Position numbers and translations under genes: made by a program
Notes under the pieces: model-generated
What the model was told of the DNA's origin: nothing
What the model saw: the letters and a program-made list of their open reading frames with translations, nothing else
Database searches by the model: none
Shown here: positions 17,508 to 25,941 of the stretch, piece after piece
Position numbering within the stretch: position 1 is the stretch's first letter
Layout of the letters: the number at the start of each line of letters is the position of its first letter
Source: Candidatus Neomarinimicrobiota bacterium
GTDB taxonomy: Bacteria > Fidelibacterota > Marinisomatia > Marinisomatales > TCS55
NCBI GenBank assembly: GCA_018651745.1
Contig: JABIDL010000022.1
Coordinates: 1 to 64,000 of the forward strand
Direction of reading: 5' to 3'
Length of the DNA: 64,000 bases

Positions 17508-18707
17508 TTATTCCCTTAATAAATCCCGAACGGCATCCAAGTTGCCATCAATTCCATCGTAGGGCGTTAACCCCAAAATGTGCGCCACTAGCGGATACAC
17601 ATGAATATTCGCAAATGTTTCCCTGAGGTATCCATCTTTGAACGCGGGTCCATCTGCGACAAAAATAGCGTGCATACTTTTTAATTCATTGTCATAGCCA
17701 TGATCACCTTTTGGATAGGAATTTCTACCCAATGGCTTAATCCACCATCCTTCATCGGCAACCACCAAAATATCAGGAATACGAACGTGGTCACGGTAAT
17801 GCCAGCGGTCCGGAATGTCCTTTTTATAGAATACTTGCATATGCGGAATGGTTTGGAGTTTTGAATAAACTGAGTTTAGCTCTTTCTCAGAATCTGAGGA
17901 TATAAACATTTTTGGGCCGGAGCCTTCTACTTGCACATTTGTAAGATCTGCAAGCTTAGAAATATCGAGCATCTTTTCTTCGCTGACTTCTGCCATGCCG
18001 TGATCACTTGTAACAATAATATTTAATTTATCCGCTATCGGAAGTTGAGCGGCTTTCTTTAGAATGCTTCCTAGTACTGCGTCCATTTCCTGTACTTTTT
18101 TTAATGTGTTTGAACTTTTTGGCCCCTCGCCGTGGCCAGTCCAATCCGGTTCATGAAAATACAGCATAATAAGTCGCGGACGATCTTGATCCGGCAACAA
18201 AAACCATTTCATTACAGAGTCCACCCTAGCTTCAAAAGTTACTTTTTGATCATACCGCTTCCAAATAGACGGTCGTTGTCCTTTGGCTTCTGAACCGACC
18301 CAATAAAATGATGCCGCTTTGAGTCCCTGATTTTCCGCTGTCATCCAAATAGGCTCACCACCATAAAACCTGCCATCTTCCACTTTAGATCGATCTCTGA
18401 TAGAATAATGTTCGCCTAAATCCGGAGCATAAAACGAATTCCCTATTAAACCATGGTTTTCCGCATACATACCGGTTGCAAGACTATAATGATTGGGGAA
18501 CGTTTTAGAAACAAAAATCGGTTTCAGACTCTTCGCTTTAACACCGTCATTGGCAAGCTTGTCAAAGTTTGGCGTGTCTGTCCTGTCCAAATAATCTGCA
18601 CGAAAACCGTCCATGGAAATCATTAGAACATAGAAATCTTGGTTTTGCGACCATCCAAGCGATACTAGGATAATACATAAACCAATTCGTTTTAATTGTT
18701 TTATCAT
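17508..18707 (-). CDS. Secreted nucleotide pyrophosphatase/phosphodiesterase (NPP, alkaline phosphatase superfamily)
   Basis: 399 residues with a signal peptide (MIKQLKRIGLCIILVSLGWSQ). Metal ligands and nucleophile fit the ENPP family: 'LMISMDGFRADYLDR' (first aspartate), 'SKTFPNHYSLATGMYAENHG' with the threonine nucleophile, 'HEPDWTGHGEGP' (Asp and His), 'VTSDHGMAEV' (Asp-His) and 'PKGDHGYDN' (last His). Family members hydrolyse nucleotide or phospholipid phosphodiesters outside the cell, giving phosphate or nucleosides. Length is normal. No regulatory site was seen; the gene stands alone. Confidence 0.88.
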   Translation of the reverse strand: MIKQLKRIGLCIILVSLGWSQNQDFYVLMISMDGFRADYLDRTDTPNFDKLANDGVKAKSLKPIFVSKTFPNHYSLATGMYAENHGLIGNSFYAPDLGEHYSIRDRSKVEDGRFYGGEPIWMTAENQGLKAASFYWVGSEAKGQRPSIWKRYDQKVTFEARVDSVMKWFLLPDQDRPRLIMLYFHEPDWTGHGEGPKSSNTLKKVQEMDAVLGSILKKAAQLPIADKLNIIVTSDHGMAEVSEEKMLDISKLADLTNVQVEGSGPKMFISSDSEKELNSVYSKLQTIPHMQVFYKKDIPDRWHYRDHVRIPDILVVADEGWWIKPLGRNSYPKGDHGYDNELKSMHAIFVADGPAFKDGYLRETFANIHVYPLVAHILGLTPYDGIDGNLDAVRDLLRE

Positions 18708-18719
18708 CGGGTTTGAAGT

Positions 18720-18881
18720 TTAACTCTTTGAGGAATGTAAGGACAAATCATGAATTGCCCTTTTCAATTCCCCCACATTAATTGTGCCATGATCATTCCT
18801 GATCGTGGATTTCATCCATTCTCTTTGCTGCGTTTTGTCACCAAAATCCCAGCTAGAAATAATGGTTGGAGATTGCCGCAG
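18720..18881 (-). pseudogene. Possible degraded gene end (53 codons, no start)
   Basis: A 53-codon open stretch between a TGA and a TAA, with 'PTIISSWDFGDKTQQREW' and 'NDHGTINVGELKRAIHDLSL', looks protein-like but has no start codon or ribosome binding site. It directly abuts the repeat described next. It may be the remaining 3' end of a lost gene; chance cannot be excluded. Family not recognised. Confidence 0.25.
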
Positions 18882-18976
18882 TCACTCCGAGCGAGTCCCA
18901 GCGGGACGAGGATGAATCTAGAATAGAAGAGCTCGCTTTACTGGTGAAGATTCCTCACGCTTCGGTTCGGAATGAC
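18881..18976. repeat. Large imperfect inverted repeat (dispersed-element type)
   Basis: The left arm GTCACTCCGAGCGAG...GAGGATGAATCT and the reverse complement of the right arm (GTCATTCCGAACCGAAGC, then GTGAGGAATCTTC) match over most of about 30 bases, with ~25 bases between. The left arm also contains its own small hairpin (GTCCC-AGC-GGGAC). The ends GTCA...TGAC and internal 'GAGGAATCT' are familiar from palindromic elements scattered in FCB genomes. It lies between two gene relics in a gene-poor strip. Confidence 0.6.
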
Positions 18977-19001
18977 AAAACTCTTTGAGCGAACCAAAGC
19001 T

Positions 19002-19103
19002 TTATTTCATCAGGATCAGTTTTTTAACCTGTACTGCTTCTCCATTCGTCAAGACTGAGAAATACATTCCAGAAGCGGCGGCCTTTCGTAAAGGTCTCGG
19101 ATG
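19002..19103 (-). pseudogene. Relic of a type IX secretion (Por) C-terminal sorting domain
   Basis: Read on the minus strand, the ~34 codons before the stop translate to 'AAASGMYFSVLTNGEAVQVK' then 'KLILMK' and stop. This is the standard end of a type A Por/T9SS sorting domain (S-G-x-Y-F ... K-K-L-x-L-x-K; compare SSGIYIYRVSAG...KKMVLLK in the YHYH protein). Upstream the frame loses meaning and there is no start. It is best read as the last piece of a deleted secreted-protein gene. Confidence 0.6.
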
Positions 19104-19134
19104 GTAAAAAGTTAAAATTTCTTAATTACAAGAC

Positions 19135-19162
19135 TTGACGCATTGGTTTATAGATGTATATT
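19135..19162 (+). promoter_or_regulatory. Sigma-70-like promoter upstream of rpe
   Basis: TTGACG, a 16-base spacer and TATATT match the -35 and -10 consensus well (5 of 6 and 5 of 6). Transcription would begin near 19169, 227 bases before the rpe start codon, and would read through the structured region described next. It is the clearest promoter-like sequence I see in the window. Confidence 0.55.
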
Positions 19163-19168
19163 TACACC

Positions 19169-19306
19169 ATTAAGGCAGGGAACATTTGAAAGAATTGAAA
19201 ACATAGTTTCCCTCTTCCCCTTCGACATACTAAATGCCGAGGTAGCAACAAAGCGGATATGAGCATTAAAAGCCGTACCAATGGTTTGGACGGCTTTCGT
19301 ATTTTT
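19169..19306 (+). ncRNA. Candidate structured leader or small RNA upstream of rpe
   Basis: The ~138-base stretch after the promoter can fold into three elements in series: GGGAA/TTCCC (19178-19182 with 19208-19212), AATGC/GCATT (19233-19237 with 19263-19267), and a final terminator-like hairpin. No protein-like frame fills it. It is either a free small RNA or a terminating leader controlling rpe-tkt. It does not match a riboswitch class that I can recall. Only the pairing is directly visible; function is inferred. Confidence 0.4.
19269..19306 (+). terminator. Intrinsic terminator/attenuator before rpe
   Basis: AAAGCCGT (19269-19276) pairs perfectly with ACGGCTTT (19290-19297), the loop holds a smaller ACC/GGT pairing, and CGTATTTTT follows. 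This is a standard rho-independent terminator, about 90 bases before rpe and on its strand. It would stop the transcript from the promoter at 19135 unless read through. Confidence 0.65.
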
Positions 19307-19395
19307 ACAGCTTTCCCCCCAAAAGTGTTTAACGAAGTCTTTACTTGATTATTCATTGATAATGGGTTTGTTCAAAAGCTAACTTCGATTCCCTC

Positions 19396-20076
19396 ATGAC
19401 TTCGGATTTTAAACTTGCGCCTTCTATTTTATCGGCAGATTTCTCTGATTTCCGATCTGCTTTAGAACTGTGCGATACAGGCGGTGCTCATTGGATTCAT
19501 ATTGATGTCATGGATAATCAGTTTGTTCCTAATCTTACGCTAGGTCCGCCTATCCTTAAGAAACTTCGGCCCCACTCTCAACTGTTTTTTGATGTTCATA
19601 TGATGGTCATCAATCCGGAAAGTTTGGTAGAACCTTTTGCTTCGGCCGGTGCAGACAATATCACATTTCATATCGAAGCATCAGAAAACCCGGACCACGT
19701 CATTAACCAGATAAAATCCTGTGGTAAAAAAGTCGGCATTTCTCTTAAACCCAATACGCCCGTTTCCGATATAGAACCATGGCTTGATAAAGTTGATCTT
19801 ATTTTAGTAATGAGCGTAGAACCCGGCTTTGGCGGACAAGGTTATCTCAATGGATCATCGGAGCGCATTGCAAACATTCGAAAAATTCTTATTCAAAAAG
19901 GTATTCAAGATCAAGTCAAGATCGAGGTAGATGGCGGCGTCAAACTTCATAATGCAAAAGAAATCCTGAATGCGGGGGCAGATATTCTTGTTGCAGGATC
20001 CGAAGTGTTTGGCGCAAAAGATCCAATCCAGGTTATTAAATCATTTTATCAATTAGGTAATCATGAGATCATTTAA
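19396..20076 (+). CDS. rpe: Ribulose-phosphate 3-epimerase
   Basis: 226 residues, a full-length TIM barrel. Landmarks are 'LAPSILSADFSDF' (metal-site/substrate region), 'WIHIDVMDNQFVPNLTLGP' (His and Asp ligands), 'FFDVHMMVINPE' (second metal His), 'VMSVEPGFGGQGYL' (phosphate loop and Met cap) and 'IEVDGGVKLHNAKEILNAGA' (catalytic Asp). It interconverts ribulose-5-phosphate and xylulose-5-phosphate in the pentose phosphate pathway. It overlaps the transketolase gene by 14 bases, and that enzyme uses its product, so the pair forms a functional operon. Confidence 0.96.
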   Translation: MTSDFKLAPSILSADFSDFRSALELCDTGGAHWIHIDVMDNQFVPNLTLGPPILKKLRPHSQLFFDVHMMVINPESLVEPFASAGADNITFHIEASENPDHVINQIKSCGKKVGISLKPNTPVSDIEPWLDKVDLILVMSVEPGFGGQGYLNGSSERIANIRKILIQKGIQDQVKIEVDGGVKLHNAKEILNAGADILVAGSEVFGAKDPIQVIKSFYQLGNHEII

Positions 20077-22084
20077 AGAACTCAATTCTTTTAATGATTG
20101 GTCACAAGAAGAACAAGATCAATTCACTGTAAATGTAATTAAAATGCTCGTGCTTGATGGGGTTCGCAACGCGAATTCCGGCCATTCGGGAGGACCGCTG
20201 TCTTCCGCAGATTTTACCTACATCCTTTTTAAAGAATATCTGAATTTTGACCCGGATGATGATTCTTGGTTCAATCGGGACCGTTTTGTTTTATCAGCCG
20301 GTCATGAATCGATGTTGTTATATGCTAACCTGCTTTTTTTAGGTTGGCTTGAAATGGAAGATTTAAAAAATTTCCGCCAACTCAATAGTAAAACCCCCGG
20401 TCATCCGGAGGTTGAATTAAAAGGAGTTGAGGCAACGACCGGTCCCTTGGGGCAAGGAGTATGCATGGGCGCTGGTATGGCCATCGCAGAAACAATGCTT
20501 TGTGAATTATTCAAAGCGCAAACGAATGATGCAGAAAAATTAAGTGATCATTTTACCTATGTTCTCTGCGGGGATGGCGATTTACAGGAACCTGTCGCAT
20601 TGGGGGCTGCTGCGTTGGCCGGGCATTGGGGACTTTCAAAACTTATCATGTATTATGATTCCAATCAGGCTCAGATTTCCGGAAATACTGAACGCTCTGA
20701 TTCCACAAATATTGCAACAGTATTTGAAGGGTTAAATTGGCATGTAGAAATTATTGACGGTCACAATCATCAGGCCATACGGAATGCTATTGAAATAGGA
20801 CACGTTAGAGAAAAGCCCAGCCTCATTATTGGAAATACAATAATGGCCCACAGCACCGCCACTATGGAAAAAAATCATGAAACGCATGGCGCACCACTCC
20901 CGCAAGAAGAAATTGACGCTTCGAAAGAAAAGCTACGGCTTCCTCCTGATTCTTTTTATGCGCCTCAAGAATGCATCAACCATTTTCAATCTCGATTTAA
21001 TGATCTAAGAGAAAATATATCGAATTGGAAATCATTATTATCCGACGCGGAAAATAATGAAGCTTTCAAATCTTTGTGGGAAATGACAGTTCTGGATGAA
21101 CTGCCTGAATTGAATTATCCGCAGTTTGAAGCCGGAAGTTCGGTGGCAACGCGGAAAGCATTTGGGTCAACTTTGGATGAGTTTGCCAAGCAACTTCCGC
21201 ATTTGGTGGGTGGTTCTGCAGATCTAGAACCTTCAAACTATACCGGAAATTTTGCACAAACGTATGGTGATTTTTTGAAAGAAAATCCCGGAGGAAGAAA
21301 TTTTGCTTTTGGGGTACGGGAATTTCCGATGGCAGCTATTATGAATGGATTAAGTCTCCATGGCGGAGTCATTCCCTTTGGCGGAACTTTTTTAGTATTC
21401 GCCGATTATTCACGTCCGGCGCTAAGACTGGGAGCAATCCAAAAAATTAGAGCTATCCACGAGTTTACACATGATTCCTTTTATGTGGGAGAAGATGGCC
21501 CCACGCATCAGCCCATTGAACATGCTATGGCTTTGCGGACTATCCCGGATTTTTATGTTTTCAGACCAGCAGATGCAAAAGAAACAGTAGCCTGTTTTGA
21601 AAAATCTCTACATTTGTCAGCACCATCTGCACTGCTTTTAACTCGTCAAGGCGTTCCTGTTTCTAACCACTCCATGGACATAATCAAAACTGGAATAGAA
21701 AAAGGCGGATATATTTATCGAGATTGCAATGGTCAGCCGGAACTCATTTTTATCGCTACCGGCTCCGAAGTTTCGTTAGCAATGTCAACCGCAAAACGAA
21801 TGGAAGATATACGGATTAGAATTGTTAGTCTGCCGTGTTGGAAATTGTTCATGCAACAACCACAAGAATACAAACAGGCTGTCATTCCTCCGCAAGGATC
21901 TGTGAAAGTTTCAATGGAGGCGGGTACCACATTTGGGTGGGAGCGTTTTGTTGGCGATCATGGCCTATCGATAGGAATTGATCATTTTGGCGCATCCGCA
22001 CCGGGAAATATTTTAGCCGAAAAATTCGGATTCACGCCAGAAAAAGTGGAAGCCAAAATCAGAGCACATTTGAAGGAATCTTAA
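20063..22084 (+). CDS. tkt: Transketolase
   Basis: 673 residues, full length. The thiamine diphosphate domain has 'ANSGHSGGPLSSADFTYIL' near residue 33 and the GDG motif 'CGDGDLQEP', followed by 'YYDSNQAQISG'. The Pyr domain has 'VGGSADLEPSNYTG' and 'FGVREFPMAAIMNG', with the conserved glutamate. It ends with 'GIDHFGASAPGNILAEKFGF', typical of the C-terminal domain. It transfers two-carbon units in the non-oxidative pentose phosphate pathway and works directly with Rpe. Its stop shares TTAA with the stop of the convergent neighbour. Confidence 0.97.
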   Translation: MRSFKELNSFNDWSQEEQDQFTVNVIKMLVLDGVRNANSGHSGGPLSSADFTYILFKEYLNFDPDDDSWFNRDRFVLSAGHESMLLYANLLFLGWLEMEDLKNFRQLNSKTPGHPEVELKGVEATTGPLGQGVCMGAGMAIAETMLCELFKAQTNDAEKLSDHFTYVLCGDGDLQEPVALGAAALAGHWGLSKLIMYYDSNQAQISGNTERSDSTNIATVFEGLNWHVEIIDGHNHQAIRNAIEIGHVREKPSLIIGNTIMAHSTATMEKNHETHGAPLPQEEIDASKEKLRLPPDSFYAPQECINHFQSRFNDLRENISNWKSLLSDAENNEAFKSLWEMTVLDELPELNYPQFEAGSSVATRKAFGSTLDEFAKQLPHLVGGSADLEPSNYTGNFAQTYGDFLKENPGGRNFAFGVREFPMAAIMNGLSLHGGVIPFGGTFLVFADYSRPALRLGAIQKIRAIHEFTHDSFYVGEDGPTHQPIEHAMALRTIPDFYVFRPADAKETVACFEKSLHLSAPSALLLTRQGVPVSNHSMDIIKTGIEKGGYIYRDCNGQPELIFIATGSEVSLAMSTAKRMEDIRIRIVSLPCWKLFMQQPQEYKQAVIPPQGSVKVSMEAGTTFGWERFVGDHGLSIGIDHFGASAPGNILAEKFGFTPEKVEAKIRAHLKES

Positions 22085-25059
22085 AAGGGATTAATAAGAG
22101 ACAGCCTTGCATAATAATTTGGATTATTTCCATCCTGCCATTCGCTAATACGTTGTGCTTCACCAATACCAAATATAAAAATGGGAGCAGACCCTAATTT
22201 GAGGGCAACCTTTAGTTCGTATCCCGCGGTTGTAATTAAATCTGTTTGTTCATCCACCCACACATTCCCAAAGTCCGTAAACAAAGCGCCGGTCATTGAT
22301 CCTAAAGTAAATCCAAGGACATTAATCGGAAGTTCTGAAATAAATGGAAACCTAAATTCTGCAGTACCAAATATCAGTTTATTCCCCATCCTTACTCCAT
22401 CCCAACCGCGGATATTATGCGTTTCTGGAAATGAAACCGCCCCTCCCATCAAAGATGTTCTTCCTCCGGGAAAGTATAAAGAATTATCTTTTGTGAGTGC
22501 AAGCGTATCCTGCGCGGGCGGATCTCCAAACATTGCCATTCCTTTCGTGCGGAGAAAAAGGGCCGTCGGTCCGAGCGGTACATTTACAAATGCATCTAAT
22601 GTAACTCGCTGGTAATCAAAATCGCTTAAGAATGCTTTGTTGGCGATGTCGAGTCGCGTTAAAAGTCCAAATCCCTGTTTCGGCAGAAAAATGTTCGAAG
22701 CATTCGGCCGGCGATTGAGCCATGCATACTGTAAGGAAACAATTCCTTCCTTCCCGCTTTCTGGCATGGGCAAATCTGTAAACCCAAAGGTTGAAGTTTG
22801 CAAGATTTCACCCGTTTCGGGATTGAGGCTGTCTCCAATGGCCGCCTGCCTGTTGTGCATTTCAAGGCTAACACCAAAGAAATGGGATGAACTTAGGTTG
22901 TCTCCAAAATTGTATGGAACAGTCATATTAAAAATGACCCCATCCAAAGTTTCACGAAGACCCGATTTGCTTTTGTCGTATTCCCGAATATCCCACCGGA
23001 AATTGTGATTATACACAAGTGACCACACCGGTCCGTGTTCCGCATTGATGTAAGCAAGTCCGTACGCCGGTTTTGTTCCGCCAGACCAGTCATACACAAC
23101 AGTTCCTTGAAATAAATGGCGGCCTGTCCCATCTGTAAAAGACGTAATTCCAAAACTAGAACCATCCGGGAATGGTAAGGCAAAACTCATGAAATGTTTG
23201 ATGTTCTTGTAAAACTTGTACGGCTCATTACGGTTTATGGATGGCGGAATGGATACATCCACTTCATCTAATACAATTGGCGGCATAGTGGTACGCCAAC
23301 GGGTGAATTCATCTCTCATGGTTAGTGGAGTTGTGGTGCTTTCACGTGACGGGTCCACTTCTATCACGCGATTGGAATCCACATCGCCAATGGTTCGAGC
23401 AAATATTTTATCACCACCGGGAACCCACTGCACTCCCCACAATGCGTCGGCAACATCCGTATTTTGAATCTGATTCCCACTCGTAAGATCAACTGTATGA
23501 AGGTTTGGTGTAGATCCGCGGTGGGACGTAAATGTAATTTGTTTTCCGTCCGGATGCCAGATCGGAAGATAATCTACAGATGGATTATCCGTAACTCGGG
23601 ACATTTCTCCGGTAGCGATTGAATGAGTATAAATATCCATATTCCCGTCCGGCCCCGCCTTTGCCATAGCAATTGAATTCCCATCTGGCGACCAAGCAAG
23701 AGACATAATTTGAGTGTCATTATTAAAATCAGTCAGCTTTTTTTGACCAGTTCCATCCGTATTAATAGTGTACAAATTGCTTATGTTGTTTTGGTGCGCA
23801 ACTAATGCAATTTTCTCACCATCGGGCGACCAGGCAGGGTGACTCGCTCTCATAGATTCGGTAATCCACCGACCTTTGCCTGTTTCAATCTCAACCACAC
23901 GGATATCCCACACAATAGATTGATAATCACTAAAATGATATTTTGCATACGTTAATTCTTTGCTATCTGGTGACCAACTTATTGCCGAATGCATTGCGCC
24001 ATAATCAATTTCTTCGAGATCATAAATAGGTTTTGGATTAGAAGCAGTTTCGGTGGTGTCTTCATCGTCTCCAAAAAGATTCGTAAAAAATAATTCAAAA
24101 CTACTTGTATCCGGTTTTGAGGTATCTCGAGTGGCAATGTATAAAGACATATCCAATTGATCTTCATTATCGTAACCGGTAATTGCAATTCTGAGACTAT
24201 CCGGGGATAAAACATATCTTACTGCTTTCATAATGGGTAATGATGTAATTGTTCCTACTTCATCAAGCGATTCCTTTTGGCTTCGGTAACCATAATAATA
24301 GGTGTTCATGTGCCGTCGCCAATCTTCTTCAAACTGATCCAAATCCACACTTGTTGCTTTTTTGAATCCTTCTTCAAAATCAAATATTTTCCAATCGTTT
24401 CTATAATGAAGCGTTTTCGCAATAGTAGAATCGCCAAATCTGTCCGACCAGTATTTCATTTTAGAAAATCCATCATGATGCGGATCCATTGAATCCATCT
24501 TGTTGGTCATTACATGATATTTATGAGAAATATCCGCGCGCCACGGACGCCAGCGTTCTGTATAATATTCTGCAGTACCCTCCACAAACCAGCCGGGCAT
24601 CCCGGAAATAATAAAAGAGCCAAAAGGTTCCGGAACCCACGATCTCGCACCATGAAGCAACACAATATGTTGCAGTTCATGGGATAAAACTTGGAACAAC
24701 CATTTATCGTCTTCAAGCCAAAGAGCAGCATCATTTTGATCCACCCAGATAAAAGTTTGATACGTCCACAACGCATATCCATTCATTATCTCATCCTGAG
24801 TGGTAAAAATAATATCAATCCGCGGGATTGTATCCATATCGAGCTGTTCTAACAATAGCGGCCAAACTTGTTCAGCAATGGACGCACCGCGCTCTGCGAT
24901 GTCTTCAATTCCATTATGATAATGCACATTGTAATGATCTGTCTCAAGCGTGAACCAATCCAACTCTGAGTGAGATCGTCCCGTCAATTGCCACGGTCCC
25001 TGCGCGCCTAGATGCACAGTCACAAACAGACAAAAAATGATATTTGTAAAATGTTTCAT
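22081..25059 (-). CDS. Metallopeptidase-like / TolB-type propeller / outer-membrane barrel fusion
   Basis: 992 residues after a signal peptide start with AAAGGA at the right distance (an upstream in-frame ATG at 25125 has none). Three parts follow one another. Residues ~25-230 form a gluzincin-like domain with the zinc motif HELQH (127-131) and a third-ligand region 'GWFVEGTAEYYTERW' (~157-170). Residues ~270-590 carry PD40/TolB repeats ('ISWSPDSKELTYAKY', 'PAWSPDGEKIALVAH', 'LAWSPDGNSIAMAKA', 'PIWHPDGKQITFTSH'). Residues ~620-992 form a D15/surface-antigen-like beta-barrel ('LPKQGFGLLTRLDIA', 'LYFPGGRTSLMGG', 'GTAEFRFPFISELPIN', end 'YARLSLINPF'). It probably sits in the outer membrane with a periplasmic peptidase or binding head. 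Confidence 0.75.
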   Translation of the reverse strand: MKHFTNIIFCLFVTVHLGAQGPWQLTGRSHSELDWFTLETDHYNVHYHNGIEDIAERGASIAEQVWPLLLEQLDMDTIPRIDIIFTTQDEIMNGYALWTYQTFIWVDQNDAALWLEDDKWLFQVLSHELQHIVLLHGARSWVPEPFGSFIISGMPGWFVEGTAEYYTERWRPWRADISHKYHVMTNKMDSMDPHHDGFSKMKYWSDRFGDSTIAKTLHYRNDWKIFDFEEGFKKATSVDLDQFEEDWRRHMNTYYYGYRSQKESLDEVGTITSLPIMKAVRYVLSPDSLRIAITGYDNEDQLDMSLYIATRDTSKPDTSSFELFFTNLFGDDEDTTETASNPKPIYDLEEIDYGAMHSAISWSPDSKELTYAKYHFSDYQSIVWDIRVVEIETGKGRWITESMRASHPAWSPDGEKIALVAHQNNISNLYTINTDGTGQKKLTDFNNDTQIMSLAWSPDGNSIAMAKAGPDGNMDIYTHSIATGEMSRVTDNPSVDYLPIWHPDGKQITFTSHRGSTPNLHTVDLTSGNQIQNTDVADALWGVQWVPGGDKIFARTIGDVDSNRVIEVDPSRESTTTPLTMRDEFTRWRTTMPPIVLDEVDVSIPPSINRNEPYKFYKNIKHFMSFALPFPDGSSFGITSFTDGTGRHLFQGTVVYDWSGGTKPAYGLAYINAEHGPVWSLVYNHNFRWDIREYDKSKSGLRETLDGVIFNMTVPYNFGDNLSSSHFFGVSLEMHNRQAAIGDSLNPETGEILQTSTFGFTDLPMPESGKEGIVSLQYAWLNRRPNASNIFLPKQGFGLLTRLDIANKAFLSDFDYQRVTLDAFVNVPLGPTALFLRTKGMAMFGDPPAQDTLALTKDNSLYFPGGRTSLMGGAVSFPETHNIRGWDGVRMGNKLIFGTAEFRFPFISELPINVLGFTLGSMTGALFTDFGNVWVDEQTDLITTAGYELKVALKLGSAPIFIFGIGEAQRISEWQDGNNPNYYARLSLINPF

Positions 25060-25081
25060 GAAGCTGTTCCTTTGTATTTGG

Positions 25082-25927
25082 TTATTTGATTGGTTGATAT
25101 AAAAGTGATGAGCCGGCGTTTTCATCGTCCGTAGCGCAGATCAGCCTTCCGTTTTCCAGCGTGATTGCTTCAATCTTGTGACCTTTATAAATCTTAAATA
25201 GTTGTCCGTTATTTTCAGGAATAAATTTAAGGGCTGTACCGTCCAACTTAAACTGCCCCAGCCGATAAACGGCGCTGTCAAACGGACCATCGTCTCCGGG
25301 ATCTGAAGCGGACGATACCCAGCATGTTCCATCTTTCGCGATGTCCATATCGGACAAATGCCGTACATCTGATTCGGGGAATGACACAGTAAATGAATGA
25401 GATCCCGAGGGCTCAACTTTTGAATTGTAAACATTCAGCCGACCCCAATATAGTGTTGCCGGGAATTGATTTTTTCCTCGATCGCCCCATGCTATCCACG
25501 TGTTTCCGCTTAGGGTGAAAATGGCAATCCCCTCGAGATTCATTGGCTTTTTTACTCCGGGGATTTGGAATTCATTTTTTAGGATTAACCTATTATTTCG
25601 TGGATTGTATCGCAGTTGGTAACATTTCCCGGAACTTTCCATTGCGATGAATTGATTGGTCTTTCCGGGATAAATATCAAGCGCTTCTAAGTCAAATGGA
25701 AGTGAAGCTGTAGGCCAATTCAATTGCTCATAGTAATTGTCATCGGAAATAAATCCGATTCTGGCTTGATCAGCTTGTTTGTTATCGTGAACCACCACCA
25801 TTCCTTTGCTCAATTGGCCAATGCCGCTGATAGAATACTCTCTTTCAAGACTGATTAATTCCCACCTGTCGGAATCTTGTGCAGATAGAATTGAAAATGC
25901 ACAAATCAGTGAAATGGTGAAGGACAA
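25082..25927 (-). CDS. Secreted phytase-like / esterase-like beta-propeller protein
   Basis: 281 residues from a TTG start; an in-frame stop seven codons upstream leaves no ATG, and the N-terminus (SFTISLICAFSILSAQ) is a good signal peptide, so the unusual start is likely right. The sequence reads as a propeller: 'SLPFDLEALDIYPGKTNQFI', 'KPMNLEGIAIFTLSGNTWIA', 'SDMDIAKDGTCWVSSASDPG', 'GHKIEAITLENGRLICATDD'. The repeated 'LE(A/G)(L/I)' acidic positions resemble the 'esterase-like activity of phytase' family. It lies 15 bases after the M24 peptidase gene and 22 bases before the large fusion gene, so all three may be one transcript. Confidence 0.6.
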   Translation of the reverse strand: MSFTISLICAFSILSAQDSDRWELISLEREYSISGIGQLSKGMVVVHDNKQADQARIGFISDDNYYEQLNWPTASLPFDLEALDIYPGKTNQFIAMESSGKCYQLRYNPRNNRLILKNEFQIPGVKKPMNLEGIAIFTLSGNTWIAWGDRGKNQFPATLYWGRLNVYNSKVEPSGSHSFTVSFPESDVRHLSDMDIAKDGTCWVSSASDPGDDGPFDSAVYRLGQFKLDGTALKFIPENNGQLFKIYKGHKIEAITLENGRLICATDDENAGSSLLYQPIK

Positions 25928-25941
25928 ATTTCTATAGATCT

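Noticed and set aside
19169-19306. A known riboswitch class (SAM, cobalamin, TPP, c-di-GMP, lysine, purine)
   Set aside because: None of the conserved core sequences I know for these classes appears, so only an unnamed structured RNA is claimed.
19162-19356. A 64-codon minus-strand frame across the structured region before rpe
   Set aside because: It runs through the terminator hairpin and promoter and has no ribosome binding site; the RNA structure explains the sequence better.
22181-22615. A 144-codon plus-strand frame opposite the barrel part of the large fusion gene
   Set aside because: It is antisense to a clear beta-barrel and has no ribosome binding site or protein-like motifs.
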